Assembly (NCBI RefSeq): GCF_001889405.1
Contig: NZ_CP017921.1
Coordinates: 1,316,057 to 1,380,056, forward strand
Direction: 5' to 3'
Length of the DNA: 64,000 bases
Source of the DNA: Methanohalophilus halophilus
GTDB lineage: Archaea; Halobacteriota; Methanosarcinia; Methanosarcinales; Methanosarcinaceae
The notes below the pieces were generated by a model. The model saw only the letters and a program-made list of their open reading frames with translations. It did not search any database and was not told where the DNA came from. Shown piece by piece: positions 9,175 to 17,435 of the stretch (positions are counted from its first letter, which is position 1; each line of letters begins with the position of its first letter). Both the position numbers and the translations under genes were made by a program.

Positions 9175-9942
9175 ATGTTCAAAGTTGCGATTACAGGCAA
9201 AGGCGGTGTGGGAAAAACCACCATTTCAGGTACGATTGCACGTTTATTGGCCAGGGACGGGTATGATGTACTGGCAATAGATGCGGATCCGGATATGAAC
9301 CTTGCATCCTCTCTGGGTATAACCTCTCCTCCTAAACCATTGACCGAATACAGAGAAATGATCGAGGAGCGTGCGGGGCAGACAGGAGGCATGTTCAAAT
9401 ACAACCCGAAAGTGGATGATGTAGTTGAAAAATTCGGGGCAGTGGGCCCGGATAATGTAAAAATGCTTGTCATGGGTACGGTGGAACGGGGCGGAAGTGG
9501 CTGTATGTGTCCTGCATCAGCATTTTTGCGCGCCCTGCTGCGGCATGTGGTGCTCAAGGACAGCAGTGCTGTCATAATGGATATGGAAGCTGGCATAGAA
9601 CATCTGGGCAGGGGAACCACAAAAGGCATTGATTTAATGCTGATTGTTGTGGAGCCGGGCAGACGTTCCATTGAAACGGCGTCACGTATAAAGAAACTTT
9701 CTGATGAGATCGGTATCAGGCATATCGCTGCGGTTATTAATAAGGGTAATGAAGCTGACATGTCAACTGTGCTGGAGGATCTCGGTGTCCCGGTACTTGG
9801 CGAGATTCCTTTTTCCCCGGACTTTATAGAAGCCGATCTGCAGGGTATGTCACCAATTGATTTAGGTGGGGATGCATTGGATTCTATCAAAAATGTCAGG
9901 GATAATATGGTGGATATGATTACATCCTTTAATGATGATTAA
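9175..9942 (+). CDS. cooC: CooC-type nickel-insertion ATPase (CODH maturation)
   Basis: MinD/NifH-like P-loop ATPase of 255 aa. The deviant Walker A is GKGGVGKTTISG, followed by AIDADPDMNLASSLG, and a CxC pair occurs in GGSGCMCPASAFLRALLRH, which in CooC proteins coordinates nickel at the dimer interface. MDMEAGIEHLGRGT is also characteristic. CooC proteins help load nickel into carbon monoxide dehydrogenase, which in methanogens is the Cdh/ACDS complex. No cdh genes lie in the window, so this is an orphan copy. Start ATG 9175 is preceded by AGGGTGA. It overlaps the convergent permease gene by four bases at the 3' end. Confidence 0.9.
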   Translation: MFKVAITGKGGVGKTTISGTIARLLARDGYDVLAIDADPDMNLASSLGITSPPKPLTEYREMIEERAGQTGGMFKYNPKVDDVVEKFGAVGPDNVKMLVMGTVERGGSGCMCPASAFLRALLRHVVLKDSSAVIMDMEAGIEHLGRGTTKGIDLMLIVVEPGRRSIETASRIKKLSDEIGIRHIAAVINKGNEADMSTVLEDLGVPVLGEIPFSPDFIEADLQGMSPIDLGGDALDSIKNVRDNMVDMITSFNDD

Positions 9943-11255
9943 ATGAAGTAAAGGATCACAGGCAACAAAATCACTCCCATAAGATGACTCCTCCGGATTT
10001 TCATGAAAGGGGGGAGCATGCCTATTGTGGTGGCTGTCAAAAACAGCAGTATTCCGAATATCCCGGTAAGCAGGGCAACCATTATGGTAAGTCCGGTTAT
10101 GACAGCAAAACACAGTTTCCTGTATTCTATTTTCTTCAGGACATGATGTACGTTGTTTCCAATAGTTATGGTCGATAGGTAGGATAGCAGGGCTGCTGCA
10201 ACGATTGCTATCAGGAAAAGAAGTATTGAGCGACTTTCAATGGTTGCAGTATCAAGTAAACGGTTGACTGCTACCATCGCACCGCTTCTTGTTTTTCCGA
10301 TCATCGCCAGGGCAAAAAGGCCAAAAATAGAATTTGCCGTATTAACCCCGGATATGGATACGATAAACTCTTTTGAATCTTCCAGTTCATCTTCAATATT
10401 ATCCCTGTCAATTTCTTTTGGAATAGTAAATCTTGCAACCACTGTGGCAATTGAAGCCGATATACCGGGCAGCCACGCAACAATTGAACCAGCAAAACTC
10501 CCGGATATTATGCCACGTAATATTCTTTTTACTGAAAGTTGCATGCGGGATATATTTTCAGAAGGGATGTGCGAGTCTGACATCAGGCTGATTGCTAGTT
10601 GGGAGGCACCGAATAATCCGCTCAAAATAGGTAATAGAATGGACGTTTCACCATATTTTAAGATTGGTGTTGCCAGGTATTCCATCTCAAATGCAAAATA
10701 TCCCAGCAATCCGCTTAGTATAAAGAGACAAAGAGCATAACCTTTGTATCTAAATGAAGCAAGTGATCCCTGTCCTGTGACATATTCTCCTTTCTCGGTC
10801 AGTATAAGTATGGCTGATATGGCTATGAGTATCCAGGCCATATTTTCCTGTATAGTATCATAGGCATTTGTGAAGAAAAATACCAGGGGATATGCCATTA
10901 TCAGGGCAAAGGCAACAGAACCTGCACTTCCCAGGGCAGAAAGCCTGACAGCTTCGGCCCCATATCCATCCAGGAGCAACCTGTGGCCGGGCAGGACTGC
11001 AAGGGCCATGTCATCGTTAGGTGCACCCAGGAAAATGGCGGGTATAATATCGTGGAATGTGTGAGATATGGAGTTGGATAATACAATTATTGCTACGTAA
11101 AGAGGTTCGACTCCCTGATTAAGAAGAACAGGACTGATTCCTACCAGTATCAGGGCGAAATTGTTTGTATGTATGCCCGGGATAAGGCCGGAAACAATTC
11201 CCAGCAAAAATCCTGCAAGGATTGACAACAGTATCAGGGATATTTCAACGGTCAT
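9939..11255 (-). CDS. TctA/DUF112-like multi-pass permease
   Basis: Membrane protein of 438 aa with about ten to twelve hydrophobic segments. The start SILAGFLLGIVSGLIPGIHT and the internal GSFAGSIVAWLPGISASIA are two related glycine/proline segments like those repeated in the large membrane subunit (TctA) of tripartite tricarboxylate transporters. In archaea such DUF112 proteins occur without the small and binding subunits, and none are present here, so the substrate is unknown. The gene is divergent from ncsA and converges with cooC, overlapping it by four bases. Confidence 0.8.
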   Translation of the reverse strand: MTVEISLILLSILAGFLLGIVSGLIPGIHTNNFALILVGISPVLLNQGVEPLYVAIIVLSNSISHTFHDIIPAIFLGAPNDDMALAVLPGHRLLLDGYGAEAVRLSALGSAGSVAFALIMAYPLVFFFTNAYDTIQENMAWILIAISAILILTEKGEYVTGQGSLASFRYKGYALCLFILSGLLGYFAFEMEYLATPILKYGETSILLPILSGLFGASQLAISLMSDSHIPSENISRMQLSVKRILRGIISGSFAGSIVAWLPGISASIATVVARFTIPKEIDRDNIEDELEDSKEFIVSISGVNTANSIFGLFALAMIGKTRSGAMVAVNRLLDTATIESRSILLFLIAIVAAALLSYLSTITIGNNVHHVLKKIEYRKLCFAVITGLTIMVALLTGIFGILLFLTATTIGMLPPFMKIRRSHLMGVILLPVILYFI

Positions 11256-11385
11256 GATTGCCCGTTATTCATTCATAACAATATTTATATTTTTGTTTAT
11301 GTTAGTATTTTATTAGTTTGTTATTTTTATTTGTATTCAATGTGTGACGTAAGTATTTATACGAGATCAAATTGAATGTGGTCAC

Positions 11386-12303
11386 ATGCCCGTAGAAAAA
11401 ACCAGGTGTATGAAATGCAATCATGAAGCTATCATTTACCAGCCATATTCCGGTATGCACCTGTGCAAAAAACATTTTTCAGAAGATGTAGAACGCAAGG
11501 TCAAGCTTACGATTCGCAAGAATTACAATATTGGTAAAAACGAAAAAATTGCAGTTGCCTTGAGTGGTGGTAAGGATAGTTGTGTGGCCCTGTATATTTT
11601 GAACAAGATTTTTGGCAAACGCAGGGACCTGGAACTGGTTGCAATTACAGTTGATGAAGGTATTTCTATTTACAGGGAACGCTCAATAGGATATGCCAAA
11701 AAACTGACTTCTGAGATTGGTGTAAAGCATCTTATCCATAGTTTTGCTGATGAATATGATACATCACTTGATGAGCTGGCAGCAAAGGAAAGGGTACATG
11801 GTGCATGCAGCTATTGTGGTGTGCTGCGTAAATCCCTGGTTAACAGGATAGCTCTTGACATCGGGGCAAAACGACTTGTGACAGGCCATAACCTCGATGA
11901 TGAAGCCCAGACGATAATGATGAATCATCTGGGGGGTGATGTGGAGCGGATGATACGTCTCTCTCCGCCAAGAGAACTCGAAGGGCTGGTCCTCCGTGCC
12001 AAACCCTTGCGCAAGATCCCGGAAAATGAAGTGGAATTGTATGCAAAGGTCAATGATATTCCGGTAGATATAAGCCTGTGTCCTTATAAACATGAGGCCT
12101 TGCGTAACGAAGTTAGACTGATGCTTGATGATTTTGAGCAAAAACATCCTGGTACGAAATATTCACTCCAGAAGGGTTTTGATAAAATGGTAGGGATACT
12201 TGCAAAGGAATTCCCTCAGGCGGAAATTAAAAAGTGCACAATTTGCGGACAGGCCTGCACTTCTGATGTCTGTCAGGCATGTCGGCTTCTTGGCAAGGAC
12301 TGA
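11386..12303 (+). CDS. ncsA: tRNA 2-thiolation protein, NcsA/TtuA (Ncs6) family
   Basis: ATP-dependent tRNA sulfurtransferase of the TtuA/Ncs6 group, which thiolates a tRNA uridine (U34 or U54). Length is 305 aa. An N-terminal zinc finger begins with CMKC, the PP-loop is ALSGGKDSCVAL near residue 60, the Fe-S/catalytic motif CSYCG lies near residue 145 with a further Cys in DISLCPYKHEA, and a C-terminal pair KKCTICGQ and CQAC forms the second zinc ribbon. TGHNLDDEAQT is also diagnostic. The TATA element GTATTTATA (11353-11361) is centred 29 bases before the ATG, predicting a leaderless transcript. The sulfur-carrier partner is not encoded nearby. Confidence 0.93.
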   Translation: MPVEKTRCMKCNHEAIIYQPYSGMHLCKKHFSEDVERKVKLTIRKNYNIGKNEKIAVALSGGKDSCVALYILNKIFGKRRDLELVAITVDEGISIYRERSIGYAKKLTSEIGVKHLIHSFADEYDTSLDELAAKERVHGACSYCGVLRKSLVNRIALDIGAKRLVTGHNLDDEAQTIMMNHLGGDVERMIRLSPPRELEGLVLRAKPLRKIPENEVELYAKVNDIPVDISLCPYKHEALRNEVRLMLDDFEQKHPGTKYSLQKGFDKMVGILAKEFPQAEIKKCTICGQACTSDVCQACRLLGKD

Positions 12304-13212
12304 TCAACGCTGAAATTTCAGGTAGTCATCAATATCATAAAACTGTGTGTTTTTGCCGCCTAAATACATTCTTGTCCACCACAATACTGTCAGGGGCTGG
12401 ATTACTGCAAAGGACAGAACAAAATCGGCAAAGGACCAGAATGTGCTGAGTATTTCAATGGAACTCAGGACTTCTCCTGCTACTCCTGTGAGTATTGACA
12501 GGCCAATCAGAATCAACCAGAGGATGACTGTATCAAGTTTATTGTTCATGAAAAATGAGAACCCTTCTTCCAGGGCTTCCAGGGGCTCCAGTCCACCGAC
12601 AACCAGTGCATATTCTGCAAAAGTAAAAACCAGCTTTACCACGATAGCATAGAATATCCAGACAAATATTCCAAAAACAAGGATCAATGTTCCAGATAGT
12701 GCTTCTTCAGGATTTTGCATCAATATGCTCAGATCCCCGATTGCCAGTATTCCGGGGACTACGAAGATTATTCCTGCGAGGATAATCAGCATTACTATGA
12801 ATCTGGTAAGGAAGAGGTTGATAAGGTTCTTTTTTCCTGATTTAAACATTTCATTGATGCTGGTGGACCCGTCTTTAAGAGCTTTTTTTGCCATTCCTAT
12901 GGCTCCGCCGTAAAAATAGGAACTTATCAGGGTGGATACTACGAATGCTACGATAAACAGGAGTATGAACAATCCCATATTTTCATAAAAGGCGGCTGTG
13001 AGGACTTCAAATGCCATTTCAGGATTGATATTTGTGGGATCTGTTGTAATTTCCTGCATTGCAGGCATAACAAATATAATGACCGCAACCATGAATATAA
13101 CAAACATTGCAAATATGCCTGCAAATATGTTCAAAAAGAATGGGATGCAAATATTGAGATTGTGTGTCCAGGTCTGAAAGCCTTTTCTCAGAACCGTATT
13201 TATATTTTCCAT
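12304..13212 (-). CDS. Uncharacterised six-helix membrane protein
   Basis: 302 aa with about six long hydrophobic segments, separated by short loops rich in Gly, Ser and acidic residues. The pattern resembles archaeal membrane proteins related to the glycerophosphodiester phosphodiesterase membrane domain or DUF7847 group, but I see no catalytic motif. The start ATG 13212 is preceded by GGGAGATA. Its stop abuts the ncsA stop directly (convergent, no gap), and it is divergent from the TudS-like gene. No function can be assigned. Confidence 0.72.
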   Translation of the reverse strand: MENINTVLRKGFQTWTHNLNICIPFFLNIFAGIFAMFVIFMVAVIIFVMPAMQEITTDPTNINPEMAFEVLTAAFYENMGLFILLFIVAFVVSTLISSYFYGGAIGMAKKALKDGSTSINEMFKSGKKNLINLFLTRFIVMLIILAGIIFVVPGILAIGDLSILMQNPEEALSGTLILVFGIFVWIFYAIVVKLVFTFAEYALVVGGLEPLEALEEGFSFFMNNKLDTVILWLILIGLSILTGVAGEVLSSIEILSTFWSFADFVLSFAVIQPLTVLWWTRMYLGGKNTQFYDIDDYLKFQR

Positions 13213-13327
13213 TAAATATTATCTCCCGATTTTCATATCGTGATAGTTATATGGAAGTTTCTTTATGGATATAACTGCGTTTCCATAAGTCTTCTTATTG
13301 TATAAAGATTCTCATACAGGTGATTCA

Positions 13328-13789
13328 ATGGATGCCGAAAATGATAAAATTATGGTAGTTTCCCACTGTCTTCTCAACCCTGAGTCACGTCTTGCAGGGA
13401 TTAAAAAACCGGGAAAATTTTCTCCTGGAAAAAATAATGTAATCCAACTTCCCTGTCCGGAACTGATATATTTTGGTTCAAGTCGCCGGGAAATTACCAG
13501 GGACCAGTTAATCCACCCGGCCTACAGGAAATTCTGCAGGCAATTATTCGCCCCTTTTGCAGATATGATCGAGGAGTTTTATCGCAGGGGCTTTTCCATT
13601 GAATTTGTGGGTGTGGGAAAAAGCCCCTCCTGTGCTGCAGATCTCACAACCGTGGCAGGTCCTGCAGGCCGGGTGTCAAATTTCACACATGAACATGTTG
13701 CTGGCAGGGGTGTTTTTTTTGAAGAAATTGAAATTGAAATGGTCAGACGTGGGATATGCTATAGTATGCAGGATTGTCACACACAGTAA
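13328..13789 (+). CDS. DUF523/TudS-related putative desulfidase
   Basis: Small protein of 153 aa. VSHCLLNPESRLAG, QLPCPELIYFG and GKSPSCAADL place three cysteines as in DUF523/TudS proteins, where three Cys hold a [4Fe-4S] cluster that removes sulfur from thiolated bases such as thiouracil. The CLLN start is like the TudS-related CD3072 subgroup. The frame is open from about 13298, but ATG 13328 has a good AGGTGA five bases upstream and gives the normal N-terminus. It lies a few genes from ncsA, which adds sulfur to tRNA, but the activity on thiobases is inferred. A TATA box for the downstream RNA starts right after its stop. Confidence 0.78.
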   Translation: MDAENDKIMVVSHCLLNPESRLAGIKKPGKFSPGKNNVIQLPCPELIYFGSSRREITRDQLIHPAYRKFCRQLFAPFADMIEEFYRRGFSIEFVGVGKSPSCAADLTTVAGPAGRVSNFTHEHVAGRGVFFEEIEIEMVRRGICYSMQDCHTQ

Positions 13790-13790
13790 G

Positions 13791-13800
13791 GTATATATAA
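13791..13800 (+). promoter_or_regulatory. TATA box of candidate sRNA
   Basis: GTATATATAA follows the TAA of the preceding gene by one base and has a purine-rich BRE-like AGTAAG before it. Its centre is 26 bases before G13822, where an archaeal transcript would be expected to begin and where the stem-closed RNA starts. Confidence 0.6.
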
Positions 13801-13821
13801 CATGTAGTCATCACGGGGTTT

Positions 13822-13897
13822 GCTGACGGGTTGTCTTTCTTTTCCTAAACCCCCCACTCCCCAAATATTAAACCCCCCTTAAAACCCGTCAGCTTTT
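13822..13897 (+). ncRNA. Candidate stem-closed small RNA with C-rich loop
   Basis: GCTGACGGGTT (13822-13832) and AACCCGTCAGC (13883-13893) form a perfect 11-bp stem closing a 50-base loop. The stem is followed by TTTTCCC, a plausible end signal, and preceded by a consensus TATA box at the right distance, so the stem would close the two ends of a transcript of about 76 nt. The loop is pyrimidine-rich and holds two exact copies of TAAACCCCCC (13846-13855, 13869-13878) with a CCCC run between them. Unpaired C-runs could pair with G-rich ribosome binding sites. The region lies between convergent genes and has no ORF. It could instead be a long-loop terminator for the TudS-like gene; the TATA box argues otherwise. 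Confidence 0.5.
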
Positions 13898-14012
13898 CCC
13901 TATTAGTAATTATCAGCAGGTTAATCTCTATTATCTTTATAACAAATAAGTGTAGGATTGCTTATACTGTTTTATTTTATAAAAAAAAGAGAAAATGAAG
14001 GTCAGGAGACCT

Positions 14013-16046
14013 TCAGAATATTCCTGCCCCGATAAACAGGGAGGAGAACAGGATTGCAACTACGTTTACTACTTTTATCAGTGGATTTATTGCAGGTCCT
14101 GCCGTGTCCTTAAATGGATCTCCTACGGTATCTCCCACAACAGCTGCTTTGTGAGCTTCGGAACCTTTTCCACCATGGAATCCGTCTTCGATAAGTTTTT
14201 TTGCATTATCCCATGCACCTCCTCCATTATTCATTGTTAATGCAAGGAGTAATCCGGAGGCGATAATTCCTATAAGAAGACCTCCCAAAGCCAGCGGTCC
14301 AAGAACGTAACCTACAATCAATGGAGTAGCTACAGCAAGGATTCCTGGAATTGCCATTTCTCGAATGGCTGTGGCGGTAACAATGTCTACACATTTTCCA
14401 TATTCGGGTTTGGAAGTACTTTCCATTATGCCGGGAATCTCTTTGAACTGACGCCTGACTTCATTGATAACTGCAAAAGCCGCTTTTCCGACAGCCTGCA
14501 TTGTTACTGCACTGAATACGAACGGCAAAAGAGCACCTATGAACAGGCCTGCCAGAACGACCGGATTATCAAGAGCAAGTTCTCCCATTTCCAGATTTAC
14601 TTTGTATCTGTAATCTGCAAAAAGAGCCAATGCACCAAGGGCTGCTGAACCAATAGCATATCCTTTTGTTACAGCTTTTGTTGTGTTACCAACTGCATCC
14701 AGGGCATCAGTAACCTCGCGTATTTCATTAGGGAGGCCTGCCATTTCTGCAATACCACCGGCATTGTCGGTGATTGGACCGTAGGAATCCAGAGTAACAA
14801 TCATTCCAGTCGTGGAAAGCATTGCTGCTGCTGCGATTGCTATTCCGTAGAGTCCCATTGCGGGGTCCACTGCCCCGCCGTCAAAAAACCCGCCGGCAAC
14901 AAAAAAGGAGCCCAAAATACCACTTACTATTAATAAAAGGGGTAGCGCAGTACTTTCAAGTCCCATTGCCAGGCCCGCAATTACATTTGTACCTGCACCG
15001 GTTTCAGAAGCTTCTGCTACTTTTTTAACAGGCCTGTAACTCGTTGAGGTATAATATTCGGTGAAGAGGACCATAAGTACCATTATGAAAACACCTACAA
15101 GGGATGCATAATAGATGTTGATGTTACCGATAAGCATGTCTGTTACGAAATAGAATGCAACAAGACAAAGAATTGCAGATACTGCCACTCCCTTATAGAG
15201 TGCTTTCATTATCTTATTGTCATTTCCTATACGTATGAAGAAAATTGATATGATGGATGCAAAAACAGCTACTGCACCGAGAATTAATGGGTAGATCACT
15301 GCGTTGGGATATGCTTGCAGAACCTGAGTACCAAGCAGCATAGCTGCAATTACGGTAACTACGTATGTCTCAAAAAGATCTGCTCCCATGCCAGCACAAT
15401 CCCCTACATTATCTCCTACATTATCGGCAATTACACCAGCATTTCGTGGATCATCTTCAGGTATGCCTGCTTCAACTTTACCTACAAGATCTGCTCCAAC
15501 ATCAGCGGCTTTGGTGTATATACCGCCACCAACCCTGGCGAAGAGACTGATAAGACTTGCACCAAATGCAAATCCAATTATCTGGTCCACATCACCGAAC
15601 ATGATGTAGAATACACTGGTACCAAGCAGAGCCAAACCTACTACTGCAAAACCTGATACTGCACCACCATGAACTGCGACTTGCATAGCTTTTTTCAGTC
15701 CTTCTGATGCAGCGTGTGCTGTTCTTACATTTGCTCTTACAGATACATTCATTCCGATATATCCTGCAGCAGCGGAACTTATAGCTCCTACTATGAATCC
15801 GATAGCAATTTTTCCACTGTTTTCTTCCAGCAATACATATATCAGAAAAGCCAATATTACAGCAACTATAGCCACTGTTTTATATTGGCGGTTCAGATAT
15901 GCCATGGCCCCTTCCTGTATCGCGGTGGCAATTTCCTGCATTCTTTCGTTACCTGTTCCTTCCTTGAGGATACGGGTTGCGAAAAATGCAGCAAATATCA
16001 GACTTACGATACCTGCCAGAGGGGCGAGGTATATTATATCCTGCAT
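14013..16046 (-). CDS. hppA: Membrane-bound proton-translocating pyrophosphatase
   Basis: Couples hydrolysis of pyrophosphate to ion pumping across the cell membrane. Length is 677 aa with about 16 membrane segments. Substrate motifs are [38 protein letters not shown] and a late [26 protein letters not shown] ends the catalytic set. The diagnostic GNTTKA carries Lys where potassium-dependent enzymes have Ala, so this should be a potassium-independent pump, usually proton-specific. Start ATG 16046 has AGGAGAA upstream. The soluble pyrophosphatase at 43328-43828 competes for the same substrate. The gene is divergent from the secreted protein gene at 16330, with a 283-base gap that holds an inverted repeat. 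Confidence 0.96.
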   Translation of the reverse strand: MQDIIYLAPLAGIVSLIFAAFFATRILKEGTGNERMQEIATAIQEGAMAYLNRQYKTVAIVAVILAFLIYVLLEENSGKIAIGFIVGAISSAAAGYIGMNVSVRANVRTAHAASEGLKKAMQVAVHGGAVSGFAVVGLALLGTSVFYIMFGDVDQIIGFAFGASLISLFARVGGGIYTKAADVGADLVGKVEAGIPEDDPRNAGVIADNVGDNVGDCAGMGADLFETYVVTVIAAMLLGTQVLQAYPNAVIYPLILGAVAVFASIISIFFIRIGNDNKIMKALYKGVAVSAILCLVAFYFVTDMLIGNINIYYASLVGVFIMVLMVLFTEYYTSTSYRPVKKVAEASETGAGTNVIAGLAMGLESTALPLLLIVSGILGSFFVAGGFFDGGAVDPAMGLYGIAIAAAAMLSTTGMIVTLDSYGPITDNAGGIAEMAGLPNEIREVTDALDAVGNTTKAVTKGYAIGSAALGALALFADYRYKVNLEMGELALDNPVVLAGLFIGALLPFVFSAVTMQAVGKAAFAVINEVRRQFKEIPGIMESTSKPEYGKCVDIVTATAIREMAIPGILAVATPLIVGYVLGPLALGGLLIGIIASGLLLALTMNNGGGAWDNAKKLIEDGFHGGKGSEAHKAAVVGDTVGDPFKDTAGPAINPLIKVVNVVAILFSSLFIGAGIF

Positions 16047-16242
16047 TATTGTTCTCCTAAATTTGTTTGATTTTTATGATAATGCTATGATGGGTTATCA
16101 GACAGATGGAAGTTCCAGCTGCCCTTTCCCTATAATTATTAATCTTTAGTAGTGCCACAAAGGCAGATTGAAATAGAACACACCTAATAAGAAATTAACG
16201 TTTCAAAATTTTTAGATTGATGTGTGCCATGTTCGATTTGCC

Positions 16243-16260
16243 CTAACATATTTTTGTTAG
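16243..16260. promoter_or_regulatory. Inverted repeat CTAACA-N6-TGTTAG
   Basis: Perfect 6-base arms around TATTTT in the 283-base gap between hppA and the secreted protein gene. The flanking CCCTAACA matches the right arm of the repeat before the acetolactate decarboxylase gene (4911-4944). It is probably a regulator site; which of the two divergent genes it serves is unknown. The rest of this gap is A/T-rich with no further gene visible; a TATA-like CATATTAA lies near 16300. Confidence 0.4.
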
Positions 16261-16329
16261 TATTAATGTTTTCCCTTTTATGTGCACTACAGAGATGAAT
16301 AGACATATTAATTATAGCGTATTTATCCT

Positions 16330-16779
16330 ATGACAATGAGAATTTCAGGGCTTATACTCGTAACTTTGCTGCTGTTGTGTTCCGTATCAGGGGCATTTGC
16401 GGCTGAGGATGGCGGGGATTATATACATATTTCAAGTATGCAGGTTCGCTTTTCAGGTAATGATGCCACAGTTGATCTATTCTATGACCTGGATTTTTTC
16501 GGGGATATGTATATTTTTGCATTAGGCAGTCGTCACCTTAAACCTGAGTTTGAAGCCTTTTTTTATGATTTTGAAGAATTTAGGATTGTAGAACTCGGAA
16601 GGGCCCACTCCAGATTTTTACTTAAAAATGTATCCCGGGAAAGTGATAATTTCTATCTTCATGATGAGAAGAAACTTGGCAGACAAGTTGGTTCTCTTGT
16701 AGTTATTTATCCCGCAGGCCCTTCAAAGGCTATGGGTAGTATGGATTCGATCCCAAACCTGTTTTATGAAAAACAATGA
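16330..16779 (+). CDS. Small exported protein of unknown function
   Basis: 149 aa. A classical signal peptide covers about residues 1-24 (hydrophobic ISGLILVTLLLLCSVSG, then AFAAEDG with an Ala-x-Ala cleavage site). The mature part is acidic, rich in Phe, Tyr and Asp, with no Cys and no recognisable domain; predicted beta-strand spacing such as VRFSGNDATVDLFYDLDFF suggests a small beta-rich domain. There is no Shine-Dalgarno before ATG 16330 or ATG 16336. A TATA-like element about 27 bases upstream would give a leaderless mRNA. It shares a CCCTAACA upstream motif with the exported acetolactate decarboxylase. I do not recognise a family. Confidence 0.7.
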   Translation: MTMRISGLILVTLLLLCSVSGAFAAEDGGDYIHISSMQVRFSGNDATVDLFYDLDFFGDMYIFALGSRHLKPEFEAFFYDFEEFRIVELGRAHSRFLLKNVSRESDNFYLHDEKKLGRQVGSLVVIYPAGPSKAMGSMDSIPNLFYEKQ

Positions 16780-16857
16780 CTCCACAGTAATTAATTATGT
16801 TTATTTGGATGTCCTGTTTTTCTTGTGTTTCGCACCCACTCTGTTCTTACAGTTAAA

Positions 16858-16884
16858 TTTATATAGTTATGCATTATGATGCAT
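16858..16884 (+). promoter_or_regulatory. TATA box and twin ATGCAT operator of the DUF134 gene
   Basis: TTTATATAG (16858-16866) is centred 27 bases before the ATG at 16889, predicting a leaderless transcript. Two ATGCAT palindromes (16869-16874 and 16879-16884), spaced by TATG, lie between TATA and start, so a bound protein would block initiation. The DUF134 product has a helix-turn-helix, making self-repression a natural guess. Confidence 0.5.
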
Positions 16885-16888
16885 TATT

Positions 16889-17386
16889 ATGGTGCGTCCC
16901 AGGAAAAAAAGAATGGTAGGCTTCCATCACAGGTGTCGGCGTTTCAATCCCGATGACACGAATGAAAGTATGCCTGTTGTTGATGTCGGTGTAGATGAAC
17001 TGGAATCCATGAGATTGAATATTTTGGAAAAATTGTCTCAGGGACAGGCAGCACAGAAAATGGGTGTCCATCAGTCTACATTTCAGAGAACCCTTCGCAG
17101 GGGTCTTGAAAAAGTTACGGATGCACTGGTCAATGGAAAAAGTATTTCTTTAGAAGGAGGTGAACTTAATATGCCTGGAGGAGATGGCACAGGCCCAGAT
17201 GGAAATGGTCCGATAGGGGCCAGAGGACAGGGTCGCAGAGGTGGTGGAAATCGCCCGGGGCGTGGAGCTGCAGTTCCACAGAATTGCAGGTGTCCTTCAT
17301 GTGGACATCTCGAACCACACCAGTCGGGTGTACCGTGCAGTCAGGCCAAATGTCCTGAATGCGGTTCCCAGATGGTGCGTGGTTGA
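16889..17386 (+). CDS. DUF134/UPF0251 DNA-binding protein with Gly-rich and zinc-ribbon tail
   Basis: 165 aa. Residues 1-90 are a DUF134 domain: RPRKKRMVGF, an acidic VVDVGVDELESMRL helix and the helix-turn-helix SQGQAAQKMGVHQSTFQRTL. Residues 95-125 are Gly/Arg-rich, beginning MPGGDGTGP, the typical opening of DUF5320 proteins. The tail has a CxC-xx-C pattern (CRCPSCGH) and CPECGS, a likely zinc ribbon. The second half has its own strong GGAGGTGA and ATG at 17171, so a shorter product may also be made. A frameshifted DUF5320 gene follows, and such pairs often lie near ATP-binding Mrp/NifH-type and NifX-like genes in anaerobes; those are absent here. Confidence 0.85.
   Translation: MVRPRKKRMVGFHHRCRRFNPDDTNESMPVVDVGVDELESMRLNILEKLSQGQAAQKMGVHQSTFQRTLRRGLEKVTDALVNGKSISLEGGELNMPGGDGTGPDGNGPIGARGQGRRGGGNRPGRGAAVPQNCRCPSCGHLEPHQSGVPCSQAKCPECGSQMVRG
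17171..17386 (+). other. Internal in-frame start inside the DUF134 gene
   Basis: GGAGGTGA at 17156-17163 is a near-perfect Shine-Dalgarno placed seven bases before an in-frame ATG at codon 95 of the DUF134 gene. Translation from here would give a 71-residue Gly/Arg-rich zinc-ribbon protein starting MPGGDGTGP. That opening is the family start of independent DUF5320 proteins, so this looks like either an old gene fusion that kept its ribosome site or a gene making two products. Confidence 0.45.
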
Positions 17387-17435
17387 ATTTATAGACTGGA
17401 AACAATGCTAGACAGACAAAGGAGGCTGTATTGAT

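Noticed and set aside
9168-9890. 240-codon open frame on the minus strand opposite cooC
   Set aside because: It mirrors the cooC gene, whose P-loop and CxC motifs are clear; the frame encodes Ser/Ile/Pro-rich noise without domains.
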